NCBI GenBank assembly: GCA_021014325.1
Contig: CM037472.1
Location: 20,693,063-20,757,062, forward strand
DNA length: 64,000 nucleotides
Direction: 5' to 3'
Source of the DNA: Plazaster borealis
Taxonomy: Eukaryota > Echinodermata > Asteroidea > Forcipulatida > Labidiasteridae
Numbering within the stretch: the first letter of the stretch is position 1; each line of letters starts with the position of its first letter. This document shows positions 63,879 through 64,000 of the stretch, piece by piece. The notes below the pieces were generated by a model. The model searched no databases. It saw nothing but the letters and a program-made list of their open reading frames with translations, and was not told the DNA's origin. The translations under genes were made by a program, and so were the position numbers.

Positions 63879-64000
63879 ATGAATTTGTCACTCCGTTTAG
63901 AGTGTGTGAACATGATTTGTGTGGTATTTTGGAATATTGGGTTGTATACTATAAACAAAGAAATGTTTACCTACAGGACATCAAAGTGTCTCAACAAAAG

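Overview
The window is animal nuclear DNA: intron-rich, AT-rich and crowded with short non-autonomous transposons and tRNA-derived SINEs. The two coding genes are metazoan. The repeats (SINEs ending in GCGCTATATAAAT, many small TTAA-flanked foldback elements, frequent GTACATGTAC words) suggest a marine invertebrate deuterostome, most likely an echinoderm such as a sea star. That assignment is an inference from general knowledge, not a database match.

Layout, both genes on the + strand. (1) About 1564-7390: six exons of a glutaminyl-peptide cyclotransferase (QPCT/QPCTL type). The active-site and zinc-ligand residues are present; the N-terminal signal or anchor exon is not visible and probably lies left of the window. 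(2) 7391-21544: a roughly 14 kb intergenic or 5'-regulatory stretch with no supported coding exon, filled with SINEs, foldback elements and a near-identical 215-bp tandem duplication. (3) 21545-58025: a complete ten-exon reading frame for the RNA-binding translational repressor Smaug (SAMD4 family), 714 residues when spliced, with every junction in phase. Its first coding intron is about 19.7 kb. (4) 58026-64000: probable long 3'UTR and downstream DNA with a 21-bp minisatellite and more transposons.

The two genes are not obviously linked in function. QPCT makes N-terminal pyroglutamate on secreted peptides; Smaug binds mRNA hairpins and recruits deadenylation and repression machinery.

No undescribed multi-gene system was found. 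The most interesting signals are in the repeats. An interspersed family carries a stem-loop that matches the replication-dependent histone mRNA 3' processing signal (16961-16976, 53404-53419, 55868-55883, plus decayed copies). A set of related TTAA-targeting miniature elements includes two cases where insertion into another repeat can be read against an uninterrupted relative in the same window. In one of these families a roughly 76-codon frame stays open in several copies and the central palindrome differs between copies. There is also a head-to-head pair of tRNA-Asn-like SINE units. All calls were made by reading the sequence and the translated frames; no searches were run.
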